Positions 44,861 through 56,640 of a DNA stretch of 64,000 nt are shown here, piece after piece (position 1 is the first letter of the stretch; each line of letters opens with the position of its first letter). The stretch spans positions 4,164,166 through 4,228,165 of the forward strand of contig NC_087069.1 in NCBI RefSeq assembly GCF_963678635.1, written 5' to 3'. The notes under the pieces are model-generated. The model was given only the letters and a program-made list of their open reading frames with translations, was not told the DNA's origin and searched no databases. Made by a program: the position numbers and the translations under genes. Origin of the DNA: Symsagittifera roscoffensis (Eukaryota; Xenacoelomorpha; Acoela; Convolutidae).

Positions 44861-46734
44861 GCAGTAACGTTTTTTGTCGACTTGATGTTAGGAAAGCCAC
44901 CAAAAGAACTGGCTTTGGCAGAGACGGTTTAAAGCATGTAGAGCTGTGTTTAGACGATGGCCCGTCGTTTTAGAACCTAGCTTCTTTTTCCGTTGATATG
45001 TACTTCCGGGCGAATGTTACAATGTTGAGTTAGGGAGAGTTCTTAGGTTGATCCATCTGAAATGGATCAAAGGTCCACTGTCTAATAAAAAGTAATTATA
45101 CATAAGGTTCCGACCCTGTTTTTAACGGCGTTTGCGTATTTAACGTGTTTTGAGACCTGAGTATGGGGATGTTCTTATTTTCTAGAGTGGGGGTATATTG
45201 GTAGTGTGACATTCGACCAGAATGAACGAAAATTCAGATTCGAAATTTTAGCAGATAACCTTCCGAATTGACGATTTTAAGAGATTAGCAACGTTATTGG
45301 GACGATTAGTCAAACGGTGAAGGTCAAGATATTCTGGTATTTTGAAATTTTAAAAATTCGAAGTAATGACGTAATAATTCTGAGAAACGTCAAAAACGGC
45401 CATTTTAGAAGAAAACCAGAATAAAATCAGAACAACAATAGTTGCGACGAAGATTACTACGTGAAAATAGGGAGTCAGCATCGGAGAAAAAGCAGAATTA
45501 GCGGAGACCGTTCCGAATTGCAACTATTGTGTCGCTTCAATAGTTGCAAGGCCGTTTGCAACAACGGTGAAGGGTGGAAAACCAGCCTTCCGGAAGGAAG
45601 ATAAGGGTCTTAATTCCCCGGATTCAAGAATCCGCAGGGGTCTCGGGACTGGAACTTATATCATTTTTACAAATATTCGCTTCCCTATTATGTCCTGAAT
45701 TGAATTTATTTAGCATCTGATTTCAATTTGCAAGGATGAGAAGCTAGGAGTTGGGGGAAAGGGTTGATCCATCTTCGATGGAGATGATCATTTTTATCTA
45801 CTGAACAAAAACAATAATAGTTCAATAAATAGTAGTAGCCCTGATTTTACGAAAGATCTCGTGGTCTGGGATATTGAGACCCAGCCATGAGCTCACTGTT
45901 TCTGCATGTAATTAAGTTAATCTGAGTGTTTTGACCGAAGCCGAAAGCAGTAACGTTTTTGTCGATTCGATTTTAGAAAGACCACCAAAAGAACTGGCTT
46001 TGGTAGAGACGGTTAAAAGCATGTAAAGCTATGTTTAGACGTTGGCCAGTCGTTTTAGGAACCAGCTTTATTTTCCGTCGATATGTACTTCCGCGCGAAT
46101 GTTACATAGATGTTTTTATGGCGCTCCTTGTTGTTATTCTTTTTTAACATCATGACCGGCAGAACCGTTAACGAGCGCTCCGCGCCGAGCGGATGCTCAC
46201 ATTAACGCCCTTAAAAGGCCTAAACCGCCGGTGCGTAAGGGTAGTTTGGAACGCGGAAGCCTTCCGGATTACCGTGAATAGCTTTTTAACCTATTTAAGA
46301 CCGAAAATTCACGAACCAGGAAGAGTGAGGGGATTCGCTGTCCCGTCATTTCCTGAGTGGTCCGTGACCAAAAACACTGAAAGTTATACAAGAAACCAAT
46401 CAAAAAGTAGTATAGTAATCAAGAAAAACAAAAAACATAAAAAATAACCGAAAAAACTAAAAAAAGTAAAAAAAAAAAGGTATAAAATCAGTAGAAATCA
46501 TCCCCCCAGACAAGATGTGATCGACCCCCCCGTTTGTTGTTGATAGATATATTGTTGTTACAGGCATTTTGATCAGTCAGGATCGTTACGATCAGTTTTG
46601 TGGCCCGTTTGTGAGGCTTGTACTGTAGGGTTAATTGAGTATTTAAGCACGTTAATGCTAAATTGCGCTCAATGCGGAAGGGTCTGCTGATTTGCGCTCA
46701 ACCCGGAAGGGTCTTCTGAGAAGACTGATCCGGC
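44861..46734 (+). repeat. 1.86-kb tandem repeat, unit T1
   Basis: Begins 'gcagtaacgttttttgtcgac' and comprises an LTR-like unit B (hairpin 45048-45070, GATGACGTAATAATTC-type block at about 45366, the 13-bp stem with one base missing at 45518-45549), a diverged repeat of its own start (45950), then about 600 bp with a GC-rich hairpin (46173-46198), A-rich runs (46430-46480) and two CCGGAAGGGTCT-type motifs (46674, 46702). The 85-codon ORF at 46193 is not supported. Confidence 0.65.
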
Positions 46735-48588
46735 AAGCAGTAACGTTTTTTGTCGACCTGATGTTAGGAAAGCCACCAAAAGAACTGGCTTTGGCAGAGA
46801 CGGTTTAAAGCATGTGGAGCTGTGTTTAGACGATGGCCAGTCGTTTTAGAACCTAGCTTCATTTTCCGTTGATATGTACTTCCGAGAGAATGTTACAATG
46901 TTGAGTTAGGGAGAGTTTTTAGGTTGATCCATCTGAAATGGATCAAAGGTCCACTGACTAATAAAAAGTTACTATACATAAGGTTCCGACCCTGTTTTTA
47001 ACAGCGTTCGCCTATTTAACGTGTTTGAGACCTGTGTATGGGGGTGTTCTTATTTTCTAGAGTGGTGGGTATATTGGTAGTTAGACATTCGACCAGAATG
47101 AACGAAAATTCAGATTCGAAATATTAGCAGATAACCTTCCGAATTGACGATTTTAAGAGATTAGCAACGTTATTGGGACGATTAGTCAAACGGTGAAGGT
47201 CAAGATATTCTGGTATTTTGAAATTTTAAAAGTTCGAAGTAATGACGTAATAATTCTGAGAAACGTCAAAAACGGCCATTTTAGAAGAAAACCAGAATAA
47301 AATCAGAACAACAATAGTTGCGACGAAGATTACTACGTGAAAACAGAGAGTCAGCATCGGAGAAAAAGCAGAATTAGCAGAGACCGTTCCGAATTGCAAC
47401 TATTGTGTCGCTTCAATAGTTGCAAGGCCGTTGCAAACCAGCCTTCCGGAAGGAAGATAAGGGTCTTAATTCCCGGATTCAAGAATCCGGAGGGGTCTCG
47501 GGACTGGAACTTATATCATTTTTACAAATATTAGCTTCCCTATTATGTCCTGAATTGAATTTAACTAACATCTGAAATCATTTTGCAAGGATGAGAAGCT
47601 AGGAGTTGGGGGAAAGGGTTGATCCATCTTCGATGTAGATGATGATTTTTATCTACTGAACAAAAACAATAATAGTTCAATAAATAGTAGCAGCCCTGAT
47701 TTTACGAAAAATCTCGTGGTCTGGGATACTGAAACCCAGCAATGAGCTAACTATTTCTGCAGGTAATTAAGTTAATCTGTGTGTTTTGACCGAAGCCGAA
47801 AGCAGTAACGTTTTTGTCGATCCGATGTTAGAAAGACCACCAAAAGAACTGGCTTTGGTAGAGACGGTTAAAAGCATGTAAAGCTATGTTTAGACGTTGG
47901 CCAGTCGTTTTAGGAACCAGCTTTATTTTCCGTCGATATGTACTTCCGCGCGAATGTTACATAGATGTTTTTATGGCGCTCCTTGTTGTTATTCTTTTTT
48001 AACATCATGACCGGCAGAACCGTTAACGAGCGCTCCGCGCCGAGCGGATGCTCACATTAACGCCCTTAAAAGGCCTAAACCGCCGGTGCGTAAGGGTAGT
48101 TTGGAACGCGGAAGCCTTCCGGATTACCGTGAATAGCTTTTTAACCTAGTTAAGACCGAAAATTCACGAACCAGGAAGGGTGGGGGGATTCGCTGTCCCG
48201 TCCTTTCCTGAGTGGTCCGTGACCAAAAACACTTAAAGATATACAAGAAACCAAACAAAAAGTAGTATATTATCAAGAAAAGAAAAAACATTAAAAAAAT
48301 AACTGAAAAAACCAAAAAAAGTAAAAAAAAAAAGTATAAAATCAGTAGTAATCATCCCCCCAGACAAGATGTGATCCGACCCCCCGTTTGTTGTTGATAG
48401 ATATATTGGTGTTACAGGCATTTTGATCAGTCAGTATCGTTACGATCAGTTTTGTGGCCCGTTTGTGAGGCTTGTACTGTAGGGTTATTTTGGCACGTTA
48501 ATGCTAAATTGCGCTCAATCCGGAAGGGTCTGCTGATTTGCGCTCAATCCGGAAGGGTCTTGTGAGAAGACTGATCCGGCAAGCAGTA
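46735..48588 (+). repeat. 1.86-kb tandem repeat, unit T2
   Basis: Direct repeat of T1 with offset about 1855 bp, with hairpin 46924-46946, GC-rich hairpin 48028-48053 and motif copies at 48519 and 48548. It ends at 'ccggcaagcagtac', where the next unit would start but 'aaggagcaacaag' follows instead. Short ORFs on either strand are overlaps of the repeat. Confidence 0.65.
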
Positions 48589-49956
48589 CAAGGAGCAACA
48601 AGAAGGGCTCAAAAACAACAACAATCGACTGTTGGGTATCACTAACAAGTTTTGTATCCCTTTTGGTACAAAAAGTAAGATAGTAATCTGTGGGGGGCTC
48701 GACAGTGCTGCACTGTAGTGACCCTTCACCGAACTGCGAATATCCGAGTTAAGCACCTTAATTCGGATATTGAACGAACCCGGAGGGGTATAGTATTACT
48801 AGTATTATTACTTATATAGCCAATATTAATACTCCTATATCGTTTTTCAGTGAAAAACAAAGAAAACAGACCGGTTTTCAAGGTCAAAATAGCGATATTT
48901 TGATCCCCCCCACAAATCGCGGTTTTTGACATATCGATATTTTTTGAAACGGAAAAAAGCGCTAAATCAGTGTGTTACATTGTAAATGAACTACTATAAT
49001 ATGTAGAACCGGTTAAGTTTAGTTCGAAAGCGGTCGGAACTATTTTGGCACCAATAACCGAATTTTCGCGATTTTTGAGAAAACAGAACACTATAAAATC
49101 AGAAAATTTTTTGAAATTTTTGAGTTAGGACAGTAAAAATAGTTGTTCGGACAACGTCCACTAGTGAATCTACAGGTTTTAAAACCCGCTTCCCGAAATC
49201 CTTCCGGGTTACAGAGAAATCGAGCTTAACGTGTTTCATTCAGTGGATTCATCAATCCGGAGGGGTCCAAATAGCATATTTTTTCGCATATTTTTTCAAG
49301 GAAAGCCTTTTAGATCGGGTTTTTTGCATTGAACTAGAAGGAAGAGTATCGGCCTTCTGAGCTCGGATCAATATCTTTTAGGTCGAAAAGAACGGGATTG
49401 TGAAAAAAGTTAGGCGGAACCTATAAGGGAGAAAATTTTTGAATTTGGAAAAAAAACGTTTTGGTCAGTAACTTTGAAACGACTGGACAGATCCAGTTGA
49501 TCTTGGTACCATTAGATCAGAATGTAGCTGAGCTTACTAATAGGAACAAAAATTATTCGAAAAAAGAAGCGTGAAAATTTTTTGAGATTGTTTTTAGCAA
49601 ATACACTATTTTGGGAGGGTAGACCCTTCACGTTTTATAAACTTTTTTTGGAAAGACCTTTTACCCCTTCCAAAAGGTGATAACGGTTGAATAAAGCAAT
49701 TTTAAGCTGTTCTAGACAAAAAGGGAAGGCTAAAGGCACAAGAAAACCTTAATCGGGCCGAAATTAGTCTAGCGATAAGACCCTTCATCGTTAGTGTGAA
49801 TTGTCAAATAAGAGGCTTAACTTCAATCCGGAAGGGTCTAGGGAAGGACCACAAACCCTTCCTAGTTAATTCAAACAGCATAATAGCATCAGAGAAACTA
49901 TACGGAGGGTTATAGGTTGAAAATCAAGGAAGTCTCCGAAAAGCTATTTTTACAAA
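48589..49956. other. AT-rich non-coding region with scattered GGAGGGGTC/GACCCTTC motifs
   Basis: No credible ORF. CCGGAGGGGT occurs at 48780 and 49257, and the reverse-complement-type GACCCTTC at 48719, 49622 and 49780. Dyads such as CCGGTTTTCAAGG and several poly-A and poly-T runs are present. It could be LTR or untranslated leader of element 4, or an older insertion. Confidence 0.4.
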
Positions 49957-50160
49957 ATCGGAGGGGTCCCAATCGGGGGGGTCCAAGTTTTTTTTTCTAA
50001 TTCGGAGGGGTCCCAATCCGGAGGGGTCTTGTTTTCACAAAACCGGTGGGGTACCAATCCGAGTCGTCTTATATTTACTATCCCAGAGGGGTCCCAATCC
50101 GGAGGGGTCTCAATTTTGCCAATCCAGAAAGGTCCTACTTTTGCCAATCCGGAGGGGTAT
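49957..50160. repeat. Degenerate tandem array of CCAATCCGGAGGGGTC
   Basis: At least nine copies of the core (T)CCGGAGGGGTC, with variants, within about 200 bp (for example 49959, 49973, 50002, 50017, 50043, 50087, 50098 and 50148). They are separated by T-rich spacers of varied length, often preceded by CCAAT. The unequal spacing and degenerate units rule out a CRISPR array. The same core appears singly in each LTR-like unit of the window. Confidence 0.75.
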
Positions 50161-50961
50161 TATTTTATCAAAGAACTTAGGTTCTTTTATTAAAGAACTA
50201 TTTTATTAAAGAACTACTCTCACCATAGAAAAGATTATGGTGAGAGGTATTAGGTTATTAGGAGACAGGCTAGGAACCAGTGACTGCCCTGGTAACTTGT
50301 CTTTCGAAAAAGACCAGACCAAAACAAAACAGGTCCGAACTCGGATATTCGCGACACTAAGTCTAAATTAAAAAAGAGTGTGTAACTCATTGGTGTGGAT
50401 TGAAATCCAAAAAGTTTTTGAGAAAAGTGACTACCCTGAGGATTTTAGTAAGTTTAGCTCGGGCAGTCCGAAGGCAGATAGGTAGCACAGTACTCGGTGG
50501 GTGCAATAGACGCCCACTTGAGAAAATTACTGCCTTCAAAGTTTTGTCTGTTTGGTGCAGCACCAAGCACGGAAAGCTCTTTCTTTAAAATACAAGTTCG
50601 ACTATTGTACTGCGACCAACTAAAATCACAATACACATACGTTTTTCATAGAAATATTCTTATTTTGTTGTTTTGATTTTAAATCAATAAAATTTGTGCT
50701 TGATTGGGTAGTGAGTACACTATCTTTTAAGTTGACCGATATCATCATATTGTGCTAGTTCTCAAATCGTACGACCGATAATCGGTTATTGTGAATAAAT
50801 TATATACAAGCTGTACTCTGATAACATACAAGGATTCGTGGTCACTATTTAATGGAATCTTTTGAAGTTTTTTGTGTTGTGTTATTATTATTAATAGTCA
50901 AACTAGAAGGTCACTAGCAATCGAATTGAGTGTATAGGCAATAGGAAGTGATAAGTTGAAA
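50161..50961 (+). promoter_or_regulatory. Candidate 5' LTR/leader region of element 4
   Basis: Lies directly upstream of the gag start. It contains three 'ttttattaaagaact'-type repeats (50177-50215), a perfect 11-bp inverted repeat CTCTCACCATA/TATGGTGAGAG (50217-50227/50236-50246) and 'aatcaataaaattt' (about 50687), a possible polyadenylation signal. No matching downstream copy is in the window, so LTR status is unproven. Confidence 0.35.
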
Positions 50962-53827
50962 ATGAGTTTAGACAAGTCAAGAATACCTATACGAGGTAAT
51001 AGCTCTAGAAAATTCATACATGAAAAGCAAAGAAAAGCAATGACTGACCCTTTTGTGGAACGGATCACACGAACCCGGACCGACAAAGGGGAGACGGTTT
51101 TAGGCAGAATGGTTGAAACAAGGAGTCAGAAGTCCTCAGAAGAGCGAAAAGCTATGCTAGAAGTGGAGGTCCATCCGGACCAGGCCATGCATGAGAATCA
51201 ACAAATGCATGGACCGGACGGGAGAGGGAACAGAAGGCTAGGGAGTGAATCTACTCCGGTATAACAAGGCCAAGATTTTTCCACTTCCACCGGGACACTG
51301 GACCGAGAGGAGATGTCGGAACTGTCCGACATCTCTACTGAAATTGTGGCAACTAGGAGATCTCCCACAGACAACACCATGATGGCAGGCGTGACGGAGA
51401 AACAGGCAACAACCGCATCGTTTTCGGAAAGAGTGAAGAACACTTTTGGAAACATCTTTCCATTCACCATACAGGAAATGAAGGTGAATCCCAGGAGGAA
51501 GAAGAGGACGATGAGGAGCAAATGGATTTTTGATCTCAAGTCAGCCTCAATAGTTCGACCCAGGAGAATGAGCCATACAAAAACAGAGAGACTGGAACCA
51601 TGGACAAATTTGGTGTGGTGAGAACGACAAGCAAAGACACAAACACACCAGGCCAGTCAAGAAATTTTGTGAGTATGACAAATTCGGAGACGCGAACTGG
51701 GGAGAATAGAAACATAGGGCTAGGCAACGCATCAGCGGAACCAGAGGTGGATAATGAAAAAACGTGTCAAAGACCGAATCTTGACCAGCACAAAGCTACC
51801 TGGGATCGACAGAGTGACACCACCACTAGTGACGCCACTAGTAGAAAACGGGGCATCATTAGAAAAAGCCTTGAACAACATAGTGATCAGTATAGAAGAA
51901 TAAAATGAACAGACGTCCATAAGAATGAGTGAACTGGAGAGAGCAGTCCACGTTGAAAAAGAGAAAGTCTGCGGGAAAAAATAAACCGAAACAGATAAGA
52001 AGTTGGTAGGAGCGAGAAAAGTTTGAAGGAAAGAACGGACGAGCACATAGCGAAGAACTTGTCGCGAATGACAAGAGAAGCGGAACAGAGAGAGTTACGC
52101 TTAAGACACGACATGGAGAAGTTAAGAACGCAACAAGAGCAGACTCTTGGGACTCTTGACACAAAGATAGATGCGATGATGGAGAGGCGAACTCAGGCTA
52201 TCATGGACAGGTTGGACGGGCTACTAGGCAGCAGGAGTGGACCAAGAGAAGGGGAACCAAATTCGGGAGGTCCCAGCAGGGAACCGAAGGTGAACTTCAA
52301 TGACCATCAATGGAGGAGGAAATATGGATCCACTAGAGGTAGGGGCAGCTCATCAAGCTATGCCACAAGGGATAATAGAACATGGGGCCCAAACAGTAGT
52401 GCAAGTTCAACAGGGAACAGACAGACCTCAAACGAACGACCGACGCAAATCACACATGCGACTGGGAGAGGTGATTCCAGCAACAGGAGATATGCCGGCC
52501 CAGGGAGGAGTCAAGTGGGCCAAGAAGGAAACAGTCACGGCGATTCGGAATGTAGGGATACACCAAATACAGAACCCTTAACAGGGGACGACGATTCTCA
52601 GGCAGGGCACTCAAGAGATGCTACGGCTATGGCCACAGCCTTTGAACCCCTAAACAGGTCTTTGGAAACGTACCTTACGGGGTTATCCAGAACCAATGAA
52701 CGCAGTGAGAAGTCCAGAAGAATCTGTAGGAAACCAAGATGCTATAAAGACGAATCTGATGGCTGTTTTGATACCTGGATAGAGAAAATGAAACTGCATT
52801 TCGAGGAAGAGGACTTGTCGAAAAGACAAGAATGCAGTGCGCTCACCAGTAACTTGGAAGGGACAGCCCGAACTCTGTCATGGCCAAGAAGCAATATCAG
52901 CGAGACACAGCTGAGAAAATCTTCGAAATCTTGTTAAATTGTTTTGGATCAGGGGTGCAGGGGCACCAGGCTATGATGCGCTTCGAGAAACGGAGGCAAC
53001 GAGAAGATGAAACGATAGACAAGTTCCTAGACGACTTGGAAATGCTAAGAAGACGCAGCCAACCGAATGAGTCAAATAGAAGGATGAATCTGGCAGTAGC
53101 CTCAAAATTCATCGATGGTGTGAAGAATGATAAACTTCGAACAAAGCTAGCAACGCATTACACACCACTATCAACCAATGCGCCAACACCAGAGGAGTTG
53201 AGGCTCAAGTCAAAAGAATATCTTTTGTTGAAACCTCCTTCGAGATCTGGATATGAAAAGAACAATTATGGCAATTTTAACAACGGACCAGCAAACCACG
53301 GGAACAACTGGTACAAACCGAGGGATGATATGGACAAGAGACACTCTTGTGCCAATTACAGTTCAACGGATCATCATGTGTCAGCATGCCCAACTTACAA
53401 ACAGAGCATGAAAGCAATAGGCTTTAGCCTCGAGGACGAAGATGCGTCAGAAGTTGACCATGAGGATTTCATGAGAGGAGTAATTGCGAAATTCGGCCCG
53501 AAGTGTTTCTTTTCTAACTTGAAAGGTCATTTTAAATAAGATTGTCCGCAATTCTGGGATGCTGTAGCAGACATCAAGCATCCAAGGCATGAGGAAGCTT
53601 TATCAGGAGTGAAAGCCAGCAAGGCCCGCCTTTTGAGTGAAGCGGAGGCGCGCAGAAAAGACAAACTGCAAGAGCTGGCGACGAAGAAAATGCAAGCGGT
53701 AACTGAAGAGACATGTGAACCGGAACCGGTGACAGCGGCCGATGACTTCAAGATTGATTTTAGGGCAGCCGCGAGGGATGCTCTAAATAGAGTGCAGCAG
53801 GAACTGGTGACGAAAGTGATCGAATAA
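50962..53827 (+). pseudogene. Gag, type Y, element 4
   Basis: ATG 50962 (MSLDKSRIPIRGNSS). A TAA at 51262-51264 and a frame change near 51600 interrupt a charged N-terminal region. A coiled coil lies at 52060-52210 (REAEQRELRLRHDMEKLRTQ) and a Gly/Ser/Arg-rich, RGG-like segment at 52330-52520. The capsid-like region starts at about 52640 (FEPLNRSLETYLTGLSRT), with a frame change near 52877 and FEKRRQREDETIDKFLDDLE. Both zinc knuckles have one Cys lost (CANYSSTDHH; CFFSNLKGHFK) and the second is cut by TAA at 53537. A Lys/Ala-rich tail ends at 53825-53827. Confidence 0.75.
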
Positions 53828-54838
53828 AAAGTAAAACTCGACCTGGAAAATTAGAAACTGCAGGAGAAACTGATTACTTTCGAGACAACAGAAGTCGAAG
53901 AGACAAAGGCACCAAGTAGTTTGAGCTTGAAACTTAATGTGATCTCCGGTCAGAGGTTCGGCATGGTGTCGCAAGGAAGCAAAATACAGTCGATAATCTC
54001 GGTAGCAGGACACCAGGTAATCAGAAATCTGAGTGAACCATCAGAGTTTACTTTGATGCATTTGGACACATATGCAGAGTATCTGAGGCAGGTGGAACCA
54101 CGCACTGAGTCGAGAGCTGTGCGAGCACTACTAACAACGGGTGGACAACTTCATGGACGCTACGTGGAGGTCTATGGGCCGTATCAAGTGATGCTGAACG
54201 TAGATGGAATCAGTATCTACAATAGGACTTATGTGACAACAGATAGTGACCGAGTAGGGCAGATCTATTTGGGTGAGGAGGAACTCAAAGTCCGCAGGAT
54301 AGGCCATGACGCCATGATGGAACAAGACGCGGTACACATTGGATACGAAGCAGATGTGACTGTACATCTGCTCGATACCAATGGCAAGAAAATCGGAGTC
54401 ACAGGGCTTCTGGACACAGGAGCGGTAGTGAGTGTGATGCCGATAAAAACTTGGGAAAGAATGTGCTTCACGAGGGAAGATCTAATTCCGACGAATCTCC
54501 GACTGGCCGCCACCAATCGAGGAGCGATTTACGTAGCCGGAAGAACGCCGATAACAGTTCTCCACATGGGGGGACGGGATCTATGGATGAGCTTCCAGGT
54601 AGTAGAGAACTTAGACGATGCCGACCAATTCATCTTGGGCAGAGATTTTGTCAAGAATTTTGACGTGATGATTGACTTGAACAACGGTCTAATACGGATT
54701 AGAAACCCGGACTGGAAGTTTGTTAAGAAACCAATTAATAGGATAATAACAGACGAAAACAAGGTAACCATTTTTTTAGATAAAAAGGTAAAATTACAGC
54801 CAGGGCAGGCTGTGGTGGCAAGGCAATTTTTAGAATGA
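53828..54838 (+). pseudogene. Aspartic protease region of Pol, element 4
   Basis: Retropepsin-like; would process Gag-Pol. It is in the same frame as the gag C-terminus, with a TAG at 53852. A long N-terminal lead (53921-54340) is followed by the protease: LLDTGAVVSVMP with catalytic DTGA at 54413-54424, and FILGRDFV near 54630-54655 as the second conserved block. The frame stops at 54836-54838, and the Pol frame resumes in -1 at ATG 54835. The overlap ATGA could look programmed, but no slippery heptamer fits the frame. Confidence 0.8.
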
Positions 54839-55244
54839 GGAATTTGAATTCGTTAAGCGATAGTAAACAGGTTTGTATAGTACCGAGTCCAAATAGTCAG
54901 AGTTCGGTGATTTTAGGCCGGAGCTTCTCGGTAACGCGAAACGGACTGTGTGTCAGTGTGTTATTGAACACACTGGACACCACGGTTTCAATCCAGCGTG
55001 GAAAGAAGCTTGGTCACGCTTTGCCGATAAGGACCGACAATGAGGAGACACAAAACTTGAAGAAACATTGTGTGAAAGACTGTCCTTATCATGCCAATAA
55101 AGATAAAACTTTAAAGAGGATTAATGAATTAAAATCTATACATAAATTGTTTTCAATGAAATCCGAAACGGACGACGGCATATCGAATGCTCGAATTTTC
55201 CGGAACACACCTCGTCATATGAACTAGAATCTGACAAACCGGTC
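54835..55244 (+). pseudogene. Protease-RT linker, element 4
   Basis: Open to 55227 (MRNLNSLSDSKQVCIVPSPN, SVTRNGLCVSVLLNTLDTTV, HKLFSMKSETDDG). A beta-rich domain of the kind seen between protease and RT in Ty3/gypsy elements; no catalytic residues. It ends at a TAG (55225-55227), and the conserved EIEHLKGKIGEGDFE follows in another frame. Confidence 0.55.
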
Positions 55245-56071
55245 TTGCCGGAGATAGAACACTTGAAAGGAAAAATTGGTGAGGGAGATTTCGAAATATT
55301 TTGGGACGTTTTAAATCGAAACGCAGATGTGTTTTCAAAAATAAGGCGGATATCGGCTGCTGTAACTTCGTCGAACACGAAATTGAAGTTGAAGAAGGCG
55401 CCGTTCCCCACAGAGAAGGCGCCAGACGAATGACGCCACATAAGTCGGAAGCGTGCCGAGCGAAAATCGAAAAGCTGCTCGAATACGGCATGATAGAACC
55501 CTCGAAATCGCCGTGATCTTGCGGGGTGGTAATGGCGAAAAAAAGGGGGCAGCTAAGGTTTTGTTGCGACTTTTGCTACTTGAACGCGGTAACGATAAAA
55601 GATGCGTACCCGATACCGCGAATAGACGGGAGCCTCTCTAAACTTGGTGATGCCAAGTTCTTCACTACATTGGACTTGGGTTCTGCCTTCTGGCAGGTCC
55701 CGCTGCGGAAGAAGGATGGAGAACAGACAGGATTCGCGTGGTTGTACCAGTGGAAGAGGATGCCCTTCGGCTTGTGCAACGCAACGGCCTTTTTTCAAAT
55801 ACTGATGGCTCAGGCTTTGACCAGAGTGACTAAGAAGTACGGGAATCTCGTGATGTGTTACGTGGATGACGTAGTCATAGCGACACCGACCCTGGAAGAC
55901 CACATCGATTGGCTCGATGAGGAATTTGGATTCATAAAAAGAGCAGGCTTGAAGTGCAAACCTGGGGAGAAGTACCTGGGGAGAATGGTGGACAGGCATG
56001 GTGTGAGACCGGACCCGGAAGCAGTAGAGGCTGTGTTGACATGGAAGGTCCGAGAAAGGACACACAGCTAA
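55245..56071 (+). pseudogene. Reverse transcriptase, element 4
   Basis: Copies element RNA to DNA. Fingers/palm order: MTPHKSEACRAKIEKLLEYG, a TGA at 55514-55516 in place of Trp, QLRFCCDFCYLNAVTIKDAY, FFTTLDLGSAFWQVPL (first catalytic Asp), MPFGLCNATAFFQ, YVDD at 55859-55870, and thumb GRMVDRHGVRPDPEAVEAV. A frameshift near 56045 moves the frame from 2 to 1. Typical Ty3/gypsy signature (FGLCNA, YVDD). This is the only RT palm of the giant element in the window. Confidence 0.88.
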
Positions 56072-56640
56072 TGAGCTTCCTAGGGTTTGCCAATTATTAC
56101 CGTGAGTTCATCAAAGGATATGCAGACAAGGTGTATCCAATGCAGATGCTGATGCGCAACAAAGGAAAGAAGTTGGAATGGAACGATGAATCACAAGCTG
56201 CCTTCGAGAACATAAAGCGGGAACTGTGCGAAGCGCCAGTGCTAGGCATGCCTACAGAAAAGAGCATGTATGTTCTAGATACAGACGCATCGGTCGTGGC
56301 CATCTCAGGAATATTGCATCAGGAGCAAGAATGGAATGGAGGAACGGTTCTCCGTTCCATTGCATATGGCAGCAAGGTCTTCAGTGATTCTGAGATGAAA
56401 TATGGTGCACCAAAAGCAGAAATGTTTGCAGTAGTCACTTTCATAGAAAAGTACCGCGCATACTTGGGGAGCGCTCCCTTTAATTTACGCGGGGACAACA
56501 GAGCGTTATCCTGTTTGAAGACCTACTCGATGGATTAGAGTTATATTGGTAGATGGATAGTAAGATTGGATGGCTACCACATGTTAGTCGAGCACAGGAT
56601 GCGTGATAAACACCAGAATGCTGACAGCCTCAGCAAGAAA
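56045..56640 (+). pseudogene. RNase H domain, element 4
   Basis: Degrades the RNA strand of the hybrid. FLGFANYYREFIKGYADKVY is the connection. The RNase H block VLDTDASVVAISGIL has its Asp at 56284-56286, APKAEMFAVVTFIEKYRAYL carries the Glu, and LRGDNRALSCLKTYSMD a further Asp. A TAG at 56536-56538 replaces Gln before SYIGRWIVRLDGYHM, and HRMRDKHQNADSLSKK ends the domain (ADSLS is typical of the family). Confidence 0.82.

Noticed and set aside
46193-46447. 85-codon ORF in T1.
   Set aside because: Ends in a poly-lysine stretch from A-runs, is not kept in T2, and has no motif.
49957-50160. CRISPR-like array.
   Set aside because: Units are degenerate, spacers vary in length and are T-rich, the genome is eukaryotic, and there are no cas genes.
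54825-54845. Programmed -1 frameshift at the protease end (ATGA overlap).
   Set aside because: No slippery heptamer in the required frame; a simple indel fits better, as the copy has many others.
55553-56065. 170-codon minus-strand ORF over the RT.
   Set aside because: The antisense of a clear RT with YVDD; no independent motif.
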